From NCBI GenBank assembly GCA_023014365.1, contig JAEBUN010000005.1, positions 1 through 64,000 on the forward strand: 64,000 bases of DNA, written 5' to 3'. Below the pieces are notes generated by a model, which was not told the DNA's origin, searched no databases, and saw only the letters and a program-made list of their open reading frames with translations. Both the position numbers and the translations under genes were made by a program. This document shows, piece by piece, positions 34,739 through 46,522 of this stretch. The stretch comes from Lepiota brunneoincarnata. Lineage: Eukaryota; Basidiomycota; Agaricomycetes; Agaricales; Agaricaceae. Positions within the stretch are counted from its first letter, which is position 1; every line of letters begins with the position of its first letter.

Positions 34739-37434
34739 GACGATCAATAGCACTTTTGCGTTGGGGGGCAGAGCACGCGTCACTTCCCAGAGCAACAATA
34801 ATATACTAATCAACGCCTGTAAACCCAGGTTGTGTATTATAGCATGTCGGCCCCTGTTCCACATCTACGACGCCTCGACCCCAAACTCCTTGGGACATAC
34901 TCCAGGGACGAACATCATACTCAGAGGGCCCTCCTCAAGTAAGTAGCCCCCTTCAAGAAAGGAAATAGCTGGTCCGTTCTTCTTAGACGGACAATCCAGA
35001 TGAGATACTGACAGCAGACCCTGTGGCGCACCCCACTATAACGTAGGGTGCCATCAAGCGCGGACAAGACATACTTAAGTTGGCTCTGCTCGTTCTTCGC
35101 TCCTCGTTTGGGCTTGGACCGGAACCGTAGGTTTGTCCACCCGGCACGTCGTCTCTAATGTAAGGGCCTATGTACTGTATGTTCTAGCCCTGGCGCCCGA
35201 GGAACCGCTTTGCGCACTAGAATCATGAGAGGATAGAAGGGGGTACCATGGCGCCTGTCCTTAGTACCTCAAACATGTTATGCAAATCGGCAGCACACAG
35301 CCTTGACGTCCTCGCTTTTGCCTCCCACACAACCTACCGCGCCTCCTATGAAATATTCATCGGCCAGGGAGTAGAAATCTTGGTGTACTTGGCTTTGCAT
35401 TTACGGGGGGCACACGCGTTATCTCAGCTGTGTAGATCACTTGAAACTTGTCCCTGCTGCAATTGGTGCAACTGTGCAGGGTACTGTTGGATGACCAGGC
35501 TGTAGACCATACCGCTCTCGAGCCAATATCAGGGTCGTCGATTAGGTATTGGTCTCGGTGCTGCCGAGAGAGCCGATCTGTGTTTCCCGCTGGGAAGGCA
35601 AACTACGGGTTAAGCGGGTGCAAAACCCATGGAGGGACATTTTAGTTCTGGCAGAGCCCATCGCGTTCCGGGGTCTACCAAACCATCCTATCTTCCCTTT
35701 TGCACCTCCTGTTGTCGCATGCTGCTAACGCACCCTCATATACGGTTAGTCCTTATTGCAATAGACATCACCCTTTTTCTTTTCTGAACTTGGGTCCCTC
35801 GGCTCAATATTTCATGCAAGCGCCCGTCCGGTGTGGCGACGCATCTACCCGAGCTCCACAGACTACGGCCTGATCGCAGAGCAAGGACACTCGCCATGAA
35901 CATTATTATAGACACTGTCTTCCGGAAGATCCATGGATTTGGTTAGGCTTAATGCGACAACGGATACAAATGCAAGCAATCAGATAGCTGGACTTGCAAC
36001 GTCGAGCTTCCACTTCAACCCCTCCTGTCATGAAATCCACTGTGGCCGTCACAATACCCGTTGCATACATGTTTGCGTTGGCCGGTATAGATGTGCAGGT
36101 GACAGGCCAAAATACACCATTAAAGGTCCCATGACCTCCTTCCCTCCACTCGACATGACCTAGTTACATTTTACATCCCACAATATTTACAGCATGGATA
36201 TGCACTCTTACTCTGCTAAGCACACGGGTTGGGGGCACCATGCCAAGATTTCCCCTACAACGTAGACCAATGTACGTCCCTCTGGCCTGGACCGTACAAC
36301 GATGCGGCTCGGAGTGCCGTTGCATCGACAATTATGAGCAACACCCTGGACAATTATACTGCGCCTTGTTCACGTATGTATTCTGATCCATGTCTCACCT
36401 GTTAAAATTTCATTCATAAATATTTCCTCAGAGATGATGCATGCAATGGTGACAGCGTGGAGTTTGTCATCGACGACAGCTCTAGTATGTTCGAAGTGCC
36501 TTCCGATCTCGAGAACGGAGTCTCGCCCTTTCGATGTAGTAGCATGCGGTCCCGGGACTGGTAAGGGGTGACAGAGCCAAGTAGGTATCTTGCCTCCGTC
36601 CTGCACCCCACTATTCCCACTTTAATTTGTCGTAGCATTATGTTAGGTATGGCTTTGTCTTCTGTTCGCAAACCTGGCATTCACGAACTATTTCACTGAT
36701 TTCCTGTGGAGTTTATTTAGCGTTTCTACATTCCGAATCCTGTTTCCCCGAGTAGCTTTGAGACCTCTAATTCGAGCATGAATTCCCAAAACAAAAGGTT
36801 CAGCCTGGGTCATGTTGTCGCCCGTCATGAGTCTCGATTCAATATCCACTTCGCATGTACTCAATTTAGATGTCTCCCAAAGCCAGCACGCGGCTACATC
36901 GGTTCCGAGCGGGAGAAATTGACGATCCTCCTGGACGGGCGGCCGAGGAATATGGTCCTGATGGAAGGTCTCGGCGTTTTTTGTGTGCTCTGGCCGGAAT
37001 GGTCAAGATAATGCACCCACTGCATGATATAAAGTTCGGAATAACGGCCTCCATACTGCTATCCCATGTTCTTCCGCTTCTTTCTGATTCTGTAATTCTG
37101 CTCTTTCAATTGACGGGTTGCGTGAAGGAAGGCCCCGTGCACAGGATTTGGATGCGTTATTCAAGCCCCTCCCGGGTGGCAGCATCGGCGTGGCCACATC
37201 AAGCCAAGGAACCTTTCGCGAGCGGCGTACGCACTGTCTTTTGGAGGTGTTTGCGAAGCTCTGCACGGAAATCCTGTACACATCCATGGGATATAATGCA
37301 GGAGCTCGATGCGCGAGGTTCAGTGTTTTGGGTTTGAGTGAGCAGCAGATGGTGTTACCCATGCATTTTTTGCTTTATGATTTGATTAGGTGAGGTATGG
37401 GCGAGTAAACTGCCGCCGCCGCTTGAGACACCCG
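34739..37434. other. 2.7-kb region without recognised genes, with old repeat traces
   Basis: Frames up to 155 codons (36870-37337) occur but show no known motif. Part of it (35850-36050) is a diverged inverted copy of 28331-28575. It separates APN1 from the right inverted-repeat arm. Confidence 0.45.
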
Positions 37435-40400
37435 AGGCACGAGGTTTGGAATGATTAGGCCGTGATAGCAATCGCACATTGGGAGGAATGAAACAAAATA
37501 GATTGTGATTGAAAGGTGGACGGGCGTTGTCTTGGTGCGATGGTGTCGTGTCCCACAACCGCATGGGAACTCGGTTGTCAAATTGACGCCTGACGGCGGT
37601 ACCCGTGGGATCTCCCTGTGATAGTCCCTCCCGTGGGGACTATTTTGAAGATCTGATGGATAATTGTATTGCACAGGCACCGGGATATCGTGCTTTTTAC
37701 TCAAATGATTTTCGTCGGAAAGTGTATAACGTGTGTGGCCCTTCCGACAGTAGTCATTCGGGTGTTCCATCTCAAAGCCACACCGCTCTATTTTGCTGTC
37801 GGGCTGTCAGAACCGGAGTTGACAACCGCAAGTGCCCCAGCCGACCTCATTTGTCCCTGCACATTTAGCAACATTCCAGCCGGCGACCTAACCTAATCGA
37901 ACCGCGGTATAACATCGGCGTAACCGCCTAATAAGTCCTATGGATAGGGCATAACGCTAGTAGATCTGAAATGGCAAAGTAGAGCCCCGTCATTTACGTT
38001 TTTTCACTTGACCTTGTGTAAACAGAACCATAGCCTATGACAGAAAAAAGGATTGGATATCCCAACAATCTGCGAACGTTTCGGACTGGGCCCGGGGCGG
38101 TTATACCATCGATGGGTCCGTAGTTCCTTCAGTGACCTTTGGCTATGCTGATCACATTGAAGCACATCAGGGCGGTGTAAGATAAATAAGGACCCAGCGA
38201 TGATCGATCCCTCCTAACAACCAGAGGACCTTCCGTCTCTGGCATTACATGATGCACATTCTTTTCACACTGTCATAGTATCCATGTGATGGAGTGAACA
38301 CACTACATATCATTGATTAAGTAAAATTAGCAGATTCCAATAGGACTTATTCGAATTTTAAGTTATCCGCGACTAGGTGCTAGGGGGACGCACCACCACT
38401 AGGCTCAATTGGCTCGCAGAGCATGTACACCTCTTCACATTTCCTGTTAATTGATATAGTGAACCTAAAACCTTAGCTCATTCAGCATTTATGATAAAAA
38501 TCGTTTGCCATAGTTTTGATAAGCATCGATTGATATGGACAAGCGGGCTTATCTTGTACCTTGTTAATCGTGCAACAAACTTCTTTCAACCGCGCATTTT
38601 AGGCACGAGTGGCTGCCGCAACCATCATGGACTGTTTGTTTGGCGGCGATACCTTGGTGTCTCCCACACAGCACGATGGTTGTATATAACACCGACCGAG
38701 GCTATTGCGTACATTCAACACCATATCCGCTGGGAACGATGGCACACGCAGAAGCCGGCCTTCTGCAACACACTCAACTGCCCCATGATCTCGAACTTCG
38801 TGGAAGACTCCTCACTCGCATGTTCGTATTTGTAGCGCTGGAAGCTGCCTTCGTTTCCCTCGCCATCGCATGCTTAATCAGGCCGATTCCTTGCCGATTC
38901 CCACTCTCAGAAACCCAGTCACGAGCTGGCTTTACCATCTTGTTCAATGTATGGCACATGTTCGCGATCATGAACGCCATGGACTGCGTCCTACATGGCT
39001 TTAGCAGCGAGTGGTACAAACGCTTTGGTGCTACGGGAAAGTTAATTCCAGGTCACACCGATCTGGTTTCCACCATCACCTCCGGACTGCGAGATCAAAT
39101 CAGATACTTCGTGGCAAAAGATGCGAGTATCTCTTATCGTACTTCTTTCCTCGCCTCTGTAGCCCTGGCTGCCTTAGGGAGCATCGCTCCCGGTGTTATT
39201 CGAGTCGATAGTGTCCCCCACGCGGTCCCTACTACGGTTGGTATCACTCGGTATACGAACTCGGGAGCGGATATAATCGCAAGTAGGCCATATGTCGCTG
39301 CTCAAGGCCGTATCCCCGTAGACCTTGAGCAGAAGCAGGGTGTTGATTTTGGTCTAAAGACGCAGGCGGGTGTTCTAGTTGAATGGCCAGTATTGCTGGC
39401 CGATGATTTTGATCACCGTGATGAAGACGTCGAGTATCAGGGTGATGTCTGGCTGTATAACATGAGCTGCTGGTGGGAAGAGCCTACATTCAACATGACT
39501 TCCTGGAACACGACCTCGTATGCAGGTGGATTCGCCTGGTATCCGCCAGCCCCACCCGCATTTGGACAGGCATATACCGGTGGTCAGTTAAAACCAAAAG
39601 TCTCAGAAGGCTGAGCAGTTAATCAAGTGTTATATGCGGGTCTGTTGCCGATGTATCGCTTCTCCCCTGACCAAGAATTCCAGCCTGGGTCTTTCCCCGA
39701 TGTCCTTTCCGCGACAGCCACGCGTCCAGGATTATCTGGCTACTTGTTTTATGGATGGAATGGTACATTCCAGGGTTCCTTCCCCAGCAACACGAGCCTT
39801 GTGAACCTTGACCACCTTCCGTCATTGTACAGTCCCTCCGGGTTCCACTTTGTCGACTTTGACGGCAGAGATGGGTTTTTCAACTGCCCGCTTGCCACCT
39901 TCCTCCTCTGCGATCCGCAAGCCCGAGTCCTAGACGGGCGCATCCAAATGTCCCCGGCCGATAACAGCATCCGCGTTCTCACAGCATCCCAACCTCCGAA
40001 TAGCACTTTGCAGGGCACTGTGGGAAATATCCCCGTCAGTGCTGCCAATGCCGTTCTTGCATTCAGTCTCCTGGGCGAACTTGGGTATGATGGCGAAATA
40101 GCCGAAGTTCGTATGGGCTCCCAAGCCGCTCGGGTCTTCCTCAATGACTCGTCGTTGAATTTTGACGCTAAATCTTCTAACCCAACCCATGTCGAGGCCC
40201 TCCCAATCAATGACATCCAGCGCAACCTGAATACGTATATGGATTCTGGCGCAAAGATCTTCGCCTCATATCATTCCGGTGACTCGGAGGGTGCGACGGT
40301 TGAGGGTCTCGTCTTCCCTAGTCAGCTGGCGCTTGTGACTAGCAAGCCCTTGCTAGTCGCAACGATGGCTCTGGTCACGGCAGCTAGTTCGGTGCTCATT

Positions 40401-42460
40401 ACTGTCCACTTCGTGATTAGTTCATGGAAGTTACCATCATTCAAGTTGAAAACGTTGATCCAGCATGGGGGGATAGAAGACAAGTCAGTCGCTATAGATT
40501 CCCAGTCCCTCCCACCACTCACCGAACTTCTAGACTCGCACATGAAACCAAAAGGTATTACTCAATCTTAGCGTCTCACCCTGACCCATCATTCAATCTC
40601 AAATCCTAGGTCTCAATCCGGAGCCAGACATGATCGGGATGAAAGCCGGCCAAGCAATCTACAACTCTGTTTGCGCCTCTGTGGCTTTGGTTTATTGGAA
40701 CTGGCCTTTATTTCACTCGCTTTCGCCTGCTCCTCTACGCCAATCGTTCTCGACATTGCATTATCGTCCACAGAGGTGAAAGCAGGATTCACGGTTCTGA
40801 TTCTCATGTGGCAATCCCTGGCCATTTGGTTGGCCTCTGATGCCCTAACATTCGCCTTCAGTAGCGAATGGTCCCTCCAGCATGCAAGAACACACCTTCT
40901 CGTACCTGGAACCACTGACCGTGTGTCGCGGCTGACGTCGGGCAGTGATGACAGGGTTCGATATTTCTTCACCCGGATGCCCAGCATGGTTTTCCGCATT
41001 GCATTCCTCACATCGCTTCTGCTCATGCTCTTGAAATCTGTGGCACCGGGAGCCATTTCAGTTTCTGATATTCAGAGAATCGAACAAATTCCAATCAACC
41101 TGAGCGACCTGGGACTGTTGAATACCTCCCAAGCTCAGGGAAATTTCAACAACCTTAATTTTCATGATACGCGTGCTAGCTTCATGGATTTGATGGAGCA
41201 TGGCCTAGGAATAACATATGGGCTGGACATGGAATCCAACTGGATAATGGGTTGGCCCGATAATTGGCAGGACATAAAAGAAAACACCACATACCCCACA
41301 GACGTCGCCCACTTCAATTTTGGTTGTTCATGGGTAGTTCCGCAAATGGAATCCCACACTGACGATACAAAATGGATTCTGGATGGGCAGCCATAAGTGT
41401 TGCGGAGGACTCCCCTGCCGGATGTAACGTATGTTGGGGGTGGGTCTGTCATAGTGCGCTGAGTACATGTAGATGCTGATGTATCTTGTCCAGGAATCTT
41501 CCCACTGGTTCGTTTTCTGGATGACCAACCAGATGCAACATCTGCCTTTCTGTTCATTGGGACGAATGATTCGTTCCCAGCTAACTCTGACCAAGACTTA
41601 CGATCGATTATAAACCTCGGTGGCATCCCAACATTGACTCACCCCTCTGGTCTCGCACTGAATTCCTCCTCTATCACTTCCCGTTGGGTGTCCCCTCTTT
41701 CCACGGTCCTTCTCTGCGACCCTCGTATGGAACTATCTGGTGGTCAGGCAAAGGTGACCAGCCAAAAGCTCTTGAAGGTGATTAACTCAGGCCTCCCGCC
41801 TGTCGGAAACATTCCGGTTGCAACGGCAAGAACTATCTTCACGTTGGCAGTATCCGGCCCTCTTGATGCAGATTTCATAGCCTTCAAAGAATGGATTGGC
41901 GTCGGAAGTGCGGAGGTATTCCTCAGCAACACATCAATGGAGTGGGAGGCATTTCCCCAGGGTGTCCCCGTCGCAGACCTTGACACGATTGGCCAGAATA
42001 TGAACGATTTCATTCTCTCCACCAGCAAGGCTTTCACGGATGGACTCTACGTCGACGGGTCAAACAAATCAAACATTTCATTTCCTGTCATTCCAACTGC
42101 TGGGACGGGACCGGTTGGAAGACTTGTGTTGGTCGGGGATATCGAAGTGGCAGTTGTTTCGCTCTGTCTCTACGTGCTTGCTGTCGTTTCTTATGGAATA
42201 CTGGTGCTGTTGATGGGACGGCATCCTGGTGATGCTTTTGATCTAAGGCATCTGATGGACGCCTTTCAGGAATCAGAGCTCAAATAGATGCGACTTTTAA
42301 ATGTCGTGAAAGATCATGTACTCTGTATTTTTAAGGGAGTTTTGTTTCAGTAGGGTTGTATGACAAGATCCGTGCTAACGACTAGTTATTAGACGAAAGG
42401 GGGGATCACACGGAAAGCAAGTCTGACGACAATTTCTTCATAAAATTTCACCCTCCATGG
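37435..42460. repeat. Right arm of the large inverted repeat
   Basis: This is the reverse-complement partner of 23560-27970. It includes about 1.3 kb of non-coding flank (for example the block with TTCACATTTCCTGTTA near 38435) and a whole copy of the two-module gene. The spacer between the arms is about 9.5 kb and carries the P450 and APN1 genes. Confidence 0.85.
38739..42287 (+). pseudogene. Broken copy of the two-module membrane glycoprotein gene (right arm)
   Basis: It begins MAHAEAGLLQHTQLPHDLEL at 38739 and keeps the complete two-module plan: membrane segments, FSSEW in both modules (GFSSEWYKRF, AFSSEW), sequon-rich domains, LLCDPQAR/LLCDPRME motifs and the C terminus MDAFQESELK. Two in-frame stops interrupt it: TGA at 39612-39614 (after KVSEG, where the left copy has Leu) and TAA at 41394-41396 (after DGQP, where the left copy has Trp). 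Introns near 40553-40610 and 41440-41494 have good borders. It keeps the region deleted from the left copy, so lesions in the two arms are independent. Stop readthrough cannot be excluded but is unlikely. Confidence 0.78.
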
Positions 42461-44195
42461 ATACGCCGCACCGAAGTTCAGTCATTGATGTACTATTTTC
42501 ATAGTTTCAGGGTCCATCAAATCTTCTAAATCCTCTTCTAATAAGGGCAGAATACTTCTCCCCTGCTTTCTCCTCCGCTTCGTCTAGTTCAATTCTTGAT
42601 GGTATGTATAGCCCAGCCAAGCGAATATGTAATTGAACCAGGGCATGTTCCTACCGACCATAAGTTTGGGGGCTTCATTTCTCTATCGCAGCACCACCCC
42701 AGCCACGCTTCTGTCCTTTTGTCTGATCATTCGAGAATATACACATATATTCCATCGGTTATTATGTAGGTACATACAGTCAGCCCCACGTCCCTAGATT
42801 TCGCTAGAACTGACATGGAATAAATAGTGTCACCCTCCTTCACAATCAATTTACTGACAACCCGCTGTGCCCCGTCGATTAGCCTGAATCGATTTTGACT
42901 AATCATCCTAGTTCTGCATTCCATCTTAAGAAAATTCTTCCAAAGCTTTCTTGAGCTTGAATTCTACCTCCCTGCCCTTCCTAGCAACCATATCTTTCCA
43001 TTCCCATATCGTCGATTCGAAGGCAGAATGTCCCTGCATAGTTTTCTCTGTGGATGTTTTCCATATCCTCGCCGGTGATATGATCCTAACAACGTCCAAT
43101 CCCGTGTCGCGCAGGGTGCAAGTTGCTCCTTCTCTTCAATTGATGGGCTAGAAATATCACGAAGGATCATTCTCAGCACTTCGCGAGCACAACAACAACG
43201 GCCAGCCGATCACCATAACGATGTTGTCTTGTACGGGTCGCCCCAAATTCCTGAGGACTCCTAACGTAGTCGACCAGGACGGGAAGGGTCATAATCAGCG
43301 CCATAGACCGCCGCCGGCCGGTGGAAAATAAGCGCGATAACCCTCAGTAACCCACTTGCAATAGTAAACGATCTAAAATGAACCACACCGCAGCTGATTA
43401 TTGGAAGTTCCGTCCACCTTATGCGCAGCATATAAGCCGACGATCTATAGCGCACACGTCCCGACTCTGGCACTCGAGGGCCGCAACTAGTTTATGCACT
43501 GGGGTCACAGGGGCCTAGACCATAATGTATAGGAGGTCCCATTGGCGTCCTCGTCTCCTCGTCTCTTATACGGGTTAATCAGGATCTCGATCAAAGGGTC
43601 CCTTTCACCCATTTCGGAGCGGAAGGTCAGCCGCACCAAGCTTCGGTGTTGTAGAACGAAAATGCGGTGTCTTCTGTAGGCCGCTCGAAAACCACTGACC
43701 CACCGTGGGCACTCATATCCACTCACCTCGCGAATATATGTGGGTCCCCCGTGACATTCGATGTGATTAAAGGCATTCAGGGCACAACTTATCGCCGGCG
43801 GGGGGTAAAGGGGTTATTAATATTCCCAATATTCTTTCGATAACGGAAAAGTGCGAGGCAGGTCTATTCGTAGTGGGGTATTAAGGACATCCCAATGGGC
43901 CATACCATTCCCGATCCGATAGCGGGAATGATGGTTAGATCTTAGACCTTTCTGCCGCTAAGCGAGCCAATCCACGCAGTCCGGAGGTCCTTCTAAGCGG
44001 CGTTCCCTAATCCAGCTTACGCATGTGCGCTGTTTCATTACCCCACAATCGTCTAGAAACAATGTCGTTAACGGCTTGGCGAATTCGGGGAACGCCTTAG
44101 ACTCTATCATTAGACTACTGGGATCAACCGGCGATATGTTATGGGTATGTGAAATGGGCGGGGATGGGGTGCGGAGACGAGAAATGTGTGGGTAT
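42461..44195. other. 1.7-kb intergenic region, no gene recognised
   Basis: Only short frames (up to 84 codons) without known motifs. It marks the return to single-copy sequence after the right arm of the inverted repeat. Confidence 0.45.
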
Positions 44196-45986
44196 CTATA
44201 GAGCTTTAACAACTCGACTCCAGCGTCCGTGTAATGATTCTAGACCAAGATCCCTCTCGTGAACTTCCGTTTCCGCAATCCTCCAAAATGGACTCTCATC
44301 GATACGCATCGGCAACTGCCCCATAAAACACCACTTCAATTGTCGAAATACCCCAGAGTATTCCGTCGCATACGCCACCATTTGCGATTGGTGCCATCGT
44401 TCCCAGGTAAGAGCACGGAATGACTCCCGGAGACGTAGAGCGTGGTCGAAACTTGTACCCTGCAAGTCGGTAGATTTTTGCACTTCATCCTCAGTGAGGT
44501 ACTCATTAAGTAATAGGTTTTGGGGGAGAATCTTGTTAATGTAGTATCGATCGACCGAGGGGTCAAGGAGGATGTGGCCGTTGACGCGATATGAATCGCG
44601 AGTAAAGGCGAGGGTTTCGAGTCGGGAAAGTGGTTTGAGGATCTCCATAGTATATTCATGGTCAATTGCCCAGTCGTAGCGCCAACCGTGCTGGACGCCA
44701 GCTGATAACCACAAGTGTTCGAGGGACATGATTGAGGCGATGATTCTGAGAGTTTCATCTGGGAACTCGGGGGTGTCAGACACAAGATGTAAGGCGAGTA
44801 AATGATCGAAATGGGGTTGATTGTGTCGGGTGAGGATGGAATCCATGATGGTAGAAGGAAGGGGGCACGCCACATCTAAACATGAAAGATGTGAATTGTT
44901 GTGGATGAAATCGATCATACCGTCTTCTGAGGTCGAGGAACCCTGAGTCCATCGCAGGGATTTGAGAGATGGGATCCGACCTCTATCCGCTAGAAAGAGT
45001 GATATGATGGGGTTGGCATCGACTGAGAGTGAGTCAATAACAGCCCCTTTGTCCAGAATTCGGTCGAGGAGGCTGGAATCCTTCAGTCCGACCTGGTTAA
45101 GGACTACGTCACGAAGGGCAGGGAACTTGATATCCTTATCGATCGCTTGACAGGGTTGGGATAGTGCGTCAACCTGCCCATACCAAACTAGATGGCAAAG
45201 CGAGGAGGCGGTGAGTTCTAGAAGGCTGGCCATGAATTGTGATGTATTGCCTGGTGTTGGTGTGGTCATTGACCATCCAATGTTGACATATAGGCTTTGA
45301 AGAGGCCAATCCAAGCGAGTAGAAGAGACTTTAAATTGGGTGTCGAGGATAGGTCCGTTAAGTCTAAGATGGGAGATGGGGGAAGACATGATGGATTCCA
45401 TCATCTGCGCCGTCAGGGGGCCTTCATCGTCCCAATCTAGGATAAAGAGATTCGACAGATGGGGTAAAAGGTCACAGATGCTGTGGGTGTAGCGGGCTTC
45501 CACTTGCTTGGCAGCCTTAATACGACGGAAGCGCTCCTCTAACGACAGGCCTTGCAACTCCTCCAGGTCTATGCCCTCTCGTGTATTAAAATAGTGGCGA
45601 GTCGTAGAAACTGTCAAGCGTCGAATGCAAGTACCAATATGGCGGGCGGATGTTTCGGGGCTCTTCGACTCTGTGATGAGCTTAGCTAGGAGCTCGAGTG
45701 CATGTCTGCTATAATCCAGTTTGACGTGAGCGAACTGCAGCGCGCGCGCGAGCTGGTTGGCGTCACGGTCTACTAAGGCAAGGTACTGGATGTCGAGGGG
45801 AGAGAGATAGGGAACGATGTGGTTGACGAGCTCGATGGGAAGTTGGAAAATGGGCAGAGTCGATGTAATGGGCTCATCACCGGTGACGCGATCAAGCGAC
45901 AGGGGCACGAGGGGAGCAACGTCGTAGACCATAGCGGACGGCGTTGGCTTGAGAAAGTGCCTCTGCTTTCTGTGCAACCTAAACAT
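44196..45986 (-). CDS. F-box-like protein with leucine-rich C-terminal region
   Basis: This is a single uninterrupted frame of 596 codons. Residues about 45-90 (FQLPIELVNHIVPYLSPLDI...LVDRDANQLARALQF) have the pattern of an F-box-like domain, which binds Skp1 in SCF ubiquitin ligases. The remainder has regularly spaced leucine-rich stretches (for example SSLLDRILDKGAVIDSLSV, LKSLRWTQGSS, LEHLWLSAGV) like degenerate LRRs that would bind a substrate. Such F-box/LRR genes are greatly expanded in Agaricomycetes and are often intron-poor. The start could be 45986 or an internal Met near residue 19. Its 5' end faces the dehydrogenase gene across about 535 bp. Confidence 0.75.
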   Translation of the reverse strand: MFRLHRKQRHFLKPTPSAMVYDVAPLVPLSLDRVTGDEPITSTLPIFQLPIELVNHIVPYLSPLDIQYLALVDRDANQLARALQFAHVKLDYSRHALELLAKLITESKSPETSARHIGTCIRRLTVSTTRHYFNTREGIDLEELQGLSLEERFRRIKAAKQVEARYTHSICDLLPHLSNLFILDWDDEGPLTAQMMESIMSSPISHLRLNGPILDTQFKVSSTRLDWPLQSLYVNIGWSMTTPTPGNTSQFMASLLELTASSLCHLVWYGQVDALSQPCQAIDKDIKFPALRDVVLNQVGLKDSSLLDRILDKGAVIDSLSVDANPIISLFLADRGRIPSLKSLRWTQGSSTSEDGMIDFIHNNSHLSCLDVACPLPSTIMDSILTRHNQPHFDHLLALHLVSDTPEFPDETLRIIASIMSLEHLWLSAGVQHGWRYDWAIDHEYTMEILKPLSRLETLAFTRDSYRVNGHILLDPSVDRYYINKILPQNLLLNEYLTEDEVQKSTDLQGTSFDHALRLRESFRALTWERWHQSQMVAYATEYSGVFRQLKWCFMGQLPMRIDESPFWRIAETEVHERDLGLESLHGRWSRVVKAL

Positions 45987-46522
45987 GGTGAGCGACTAGA
46001 GAACGACAGAGGACGAATTCTCACCTCCTTGGACTTTAAAAGGGAGGCGCCGCGCGGATAGAGATCAGAGAAGATGGGGTAAGGAGCAAGAAAGCATGGG
46101 CTTTTGTAGGAATGTAGGGATGGCAAAAGTACCAAGACCATATTCAGGGTTCGACGTGCAGGATGGAGAAAATTACTGAACCCTGGCATGAAGGGTCGAA
46201 CCCGAATATTACTGACACATGCATGTTCCAAGTTAATGGTACGTCCCTGGCGGCGCCGCGTTAGGGTGGTAGGTGACTTGGGAGGAGAAAGTCGGCAGGG
46301 GAATAGTTGGATGGGTAGGACGACGACATGGTACGAGGAAGACCAGTGATGTTTTCCATAGATCTCAAGATTCTGAACAAACATGCGGATTCGGATTGCC
46401 TCACGTGACGCAGGGTACCGGTGTGTGAGAGAGAGGAAGAACGTTCGATTCAAGATAAAATTGCTGATAAATTACACATCCCATGCCGACATCTCGTCCA
46501 CAGAACCGCCACGATCTCTGCC
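45987..46522. promoter_or_regulatory. Divergent promoter region between F-box and dehydrogenase genes
   Basis: About 535 bp between the two start codons. A minus-strand frame here is a shadow continuing into the F-box gene. No specific site was recognised. Confidence 0.4.

Noticed and set aside
36870..37393. Frames of 155 and 91 codons as a gene
   Set aside because: No recognisable domain or consistent exon structure, and similar-length frames are open on the opposite strand.
45773..46453. 226-codon minus-strand frame as a gene
   Set aside because: It overlaps the F-box gene start and shared promoter in another frame, with Ser/Pro-rich composition typical of a shadow.
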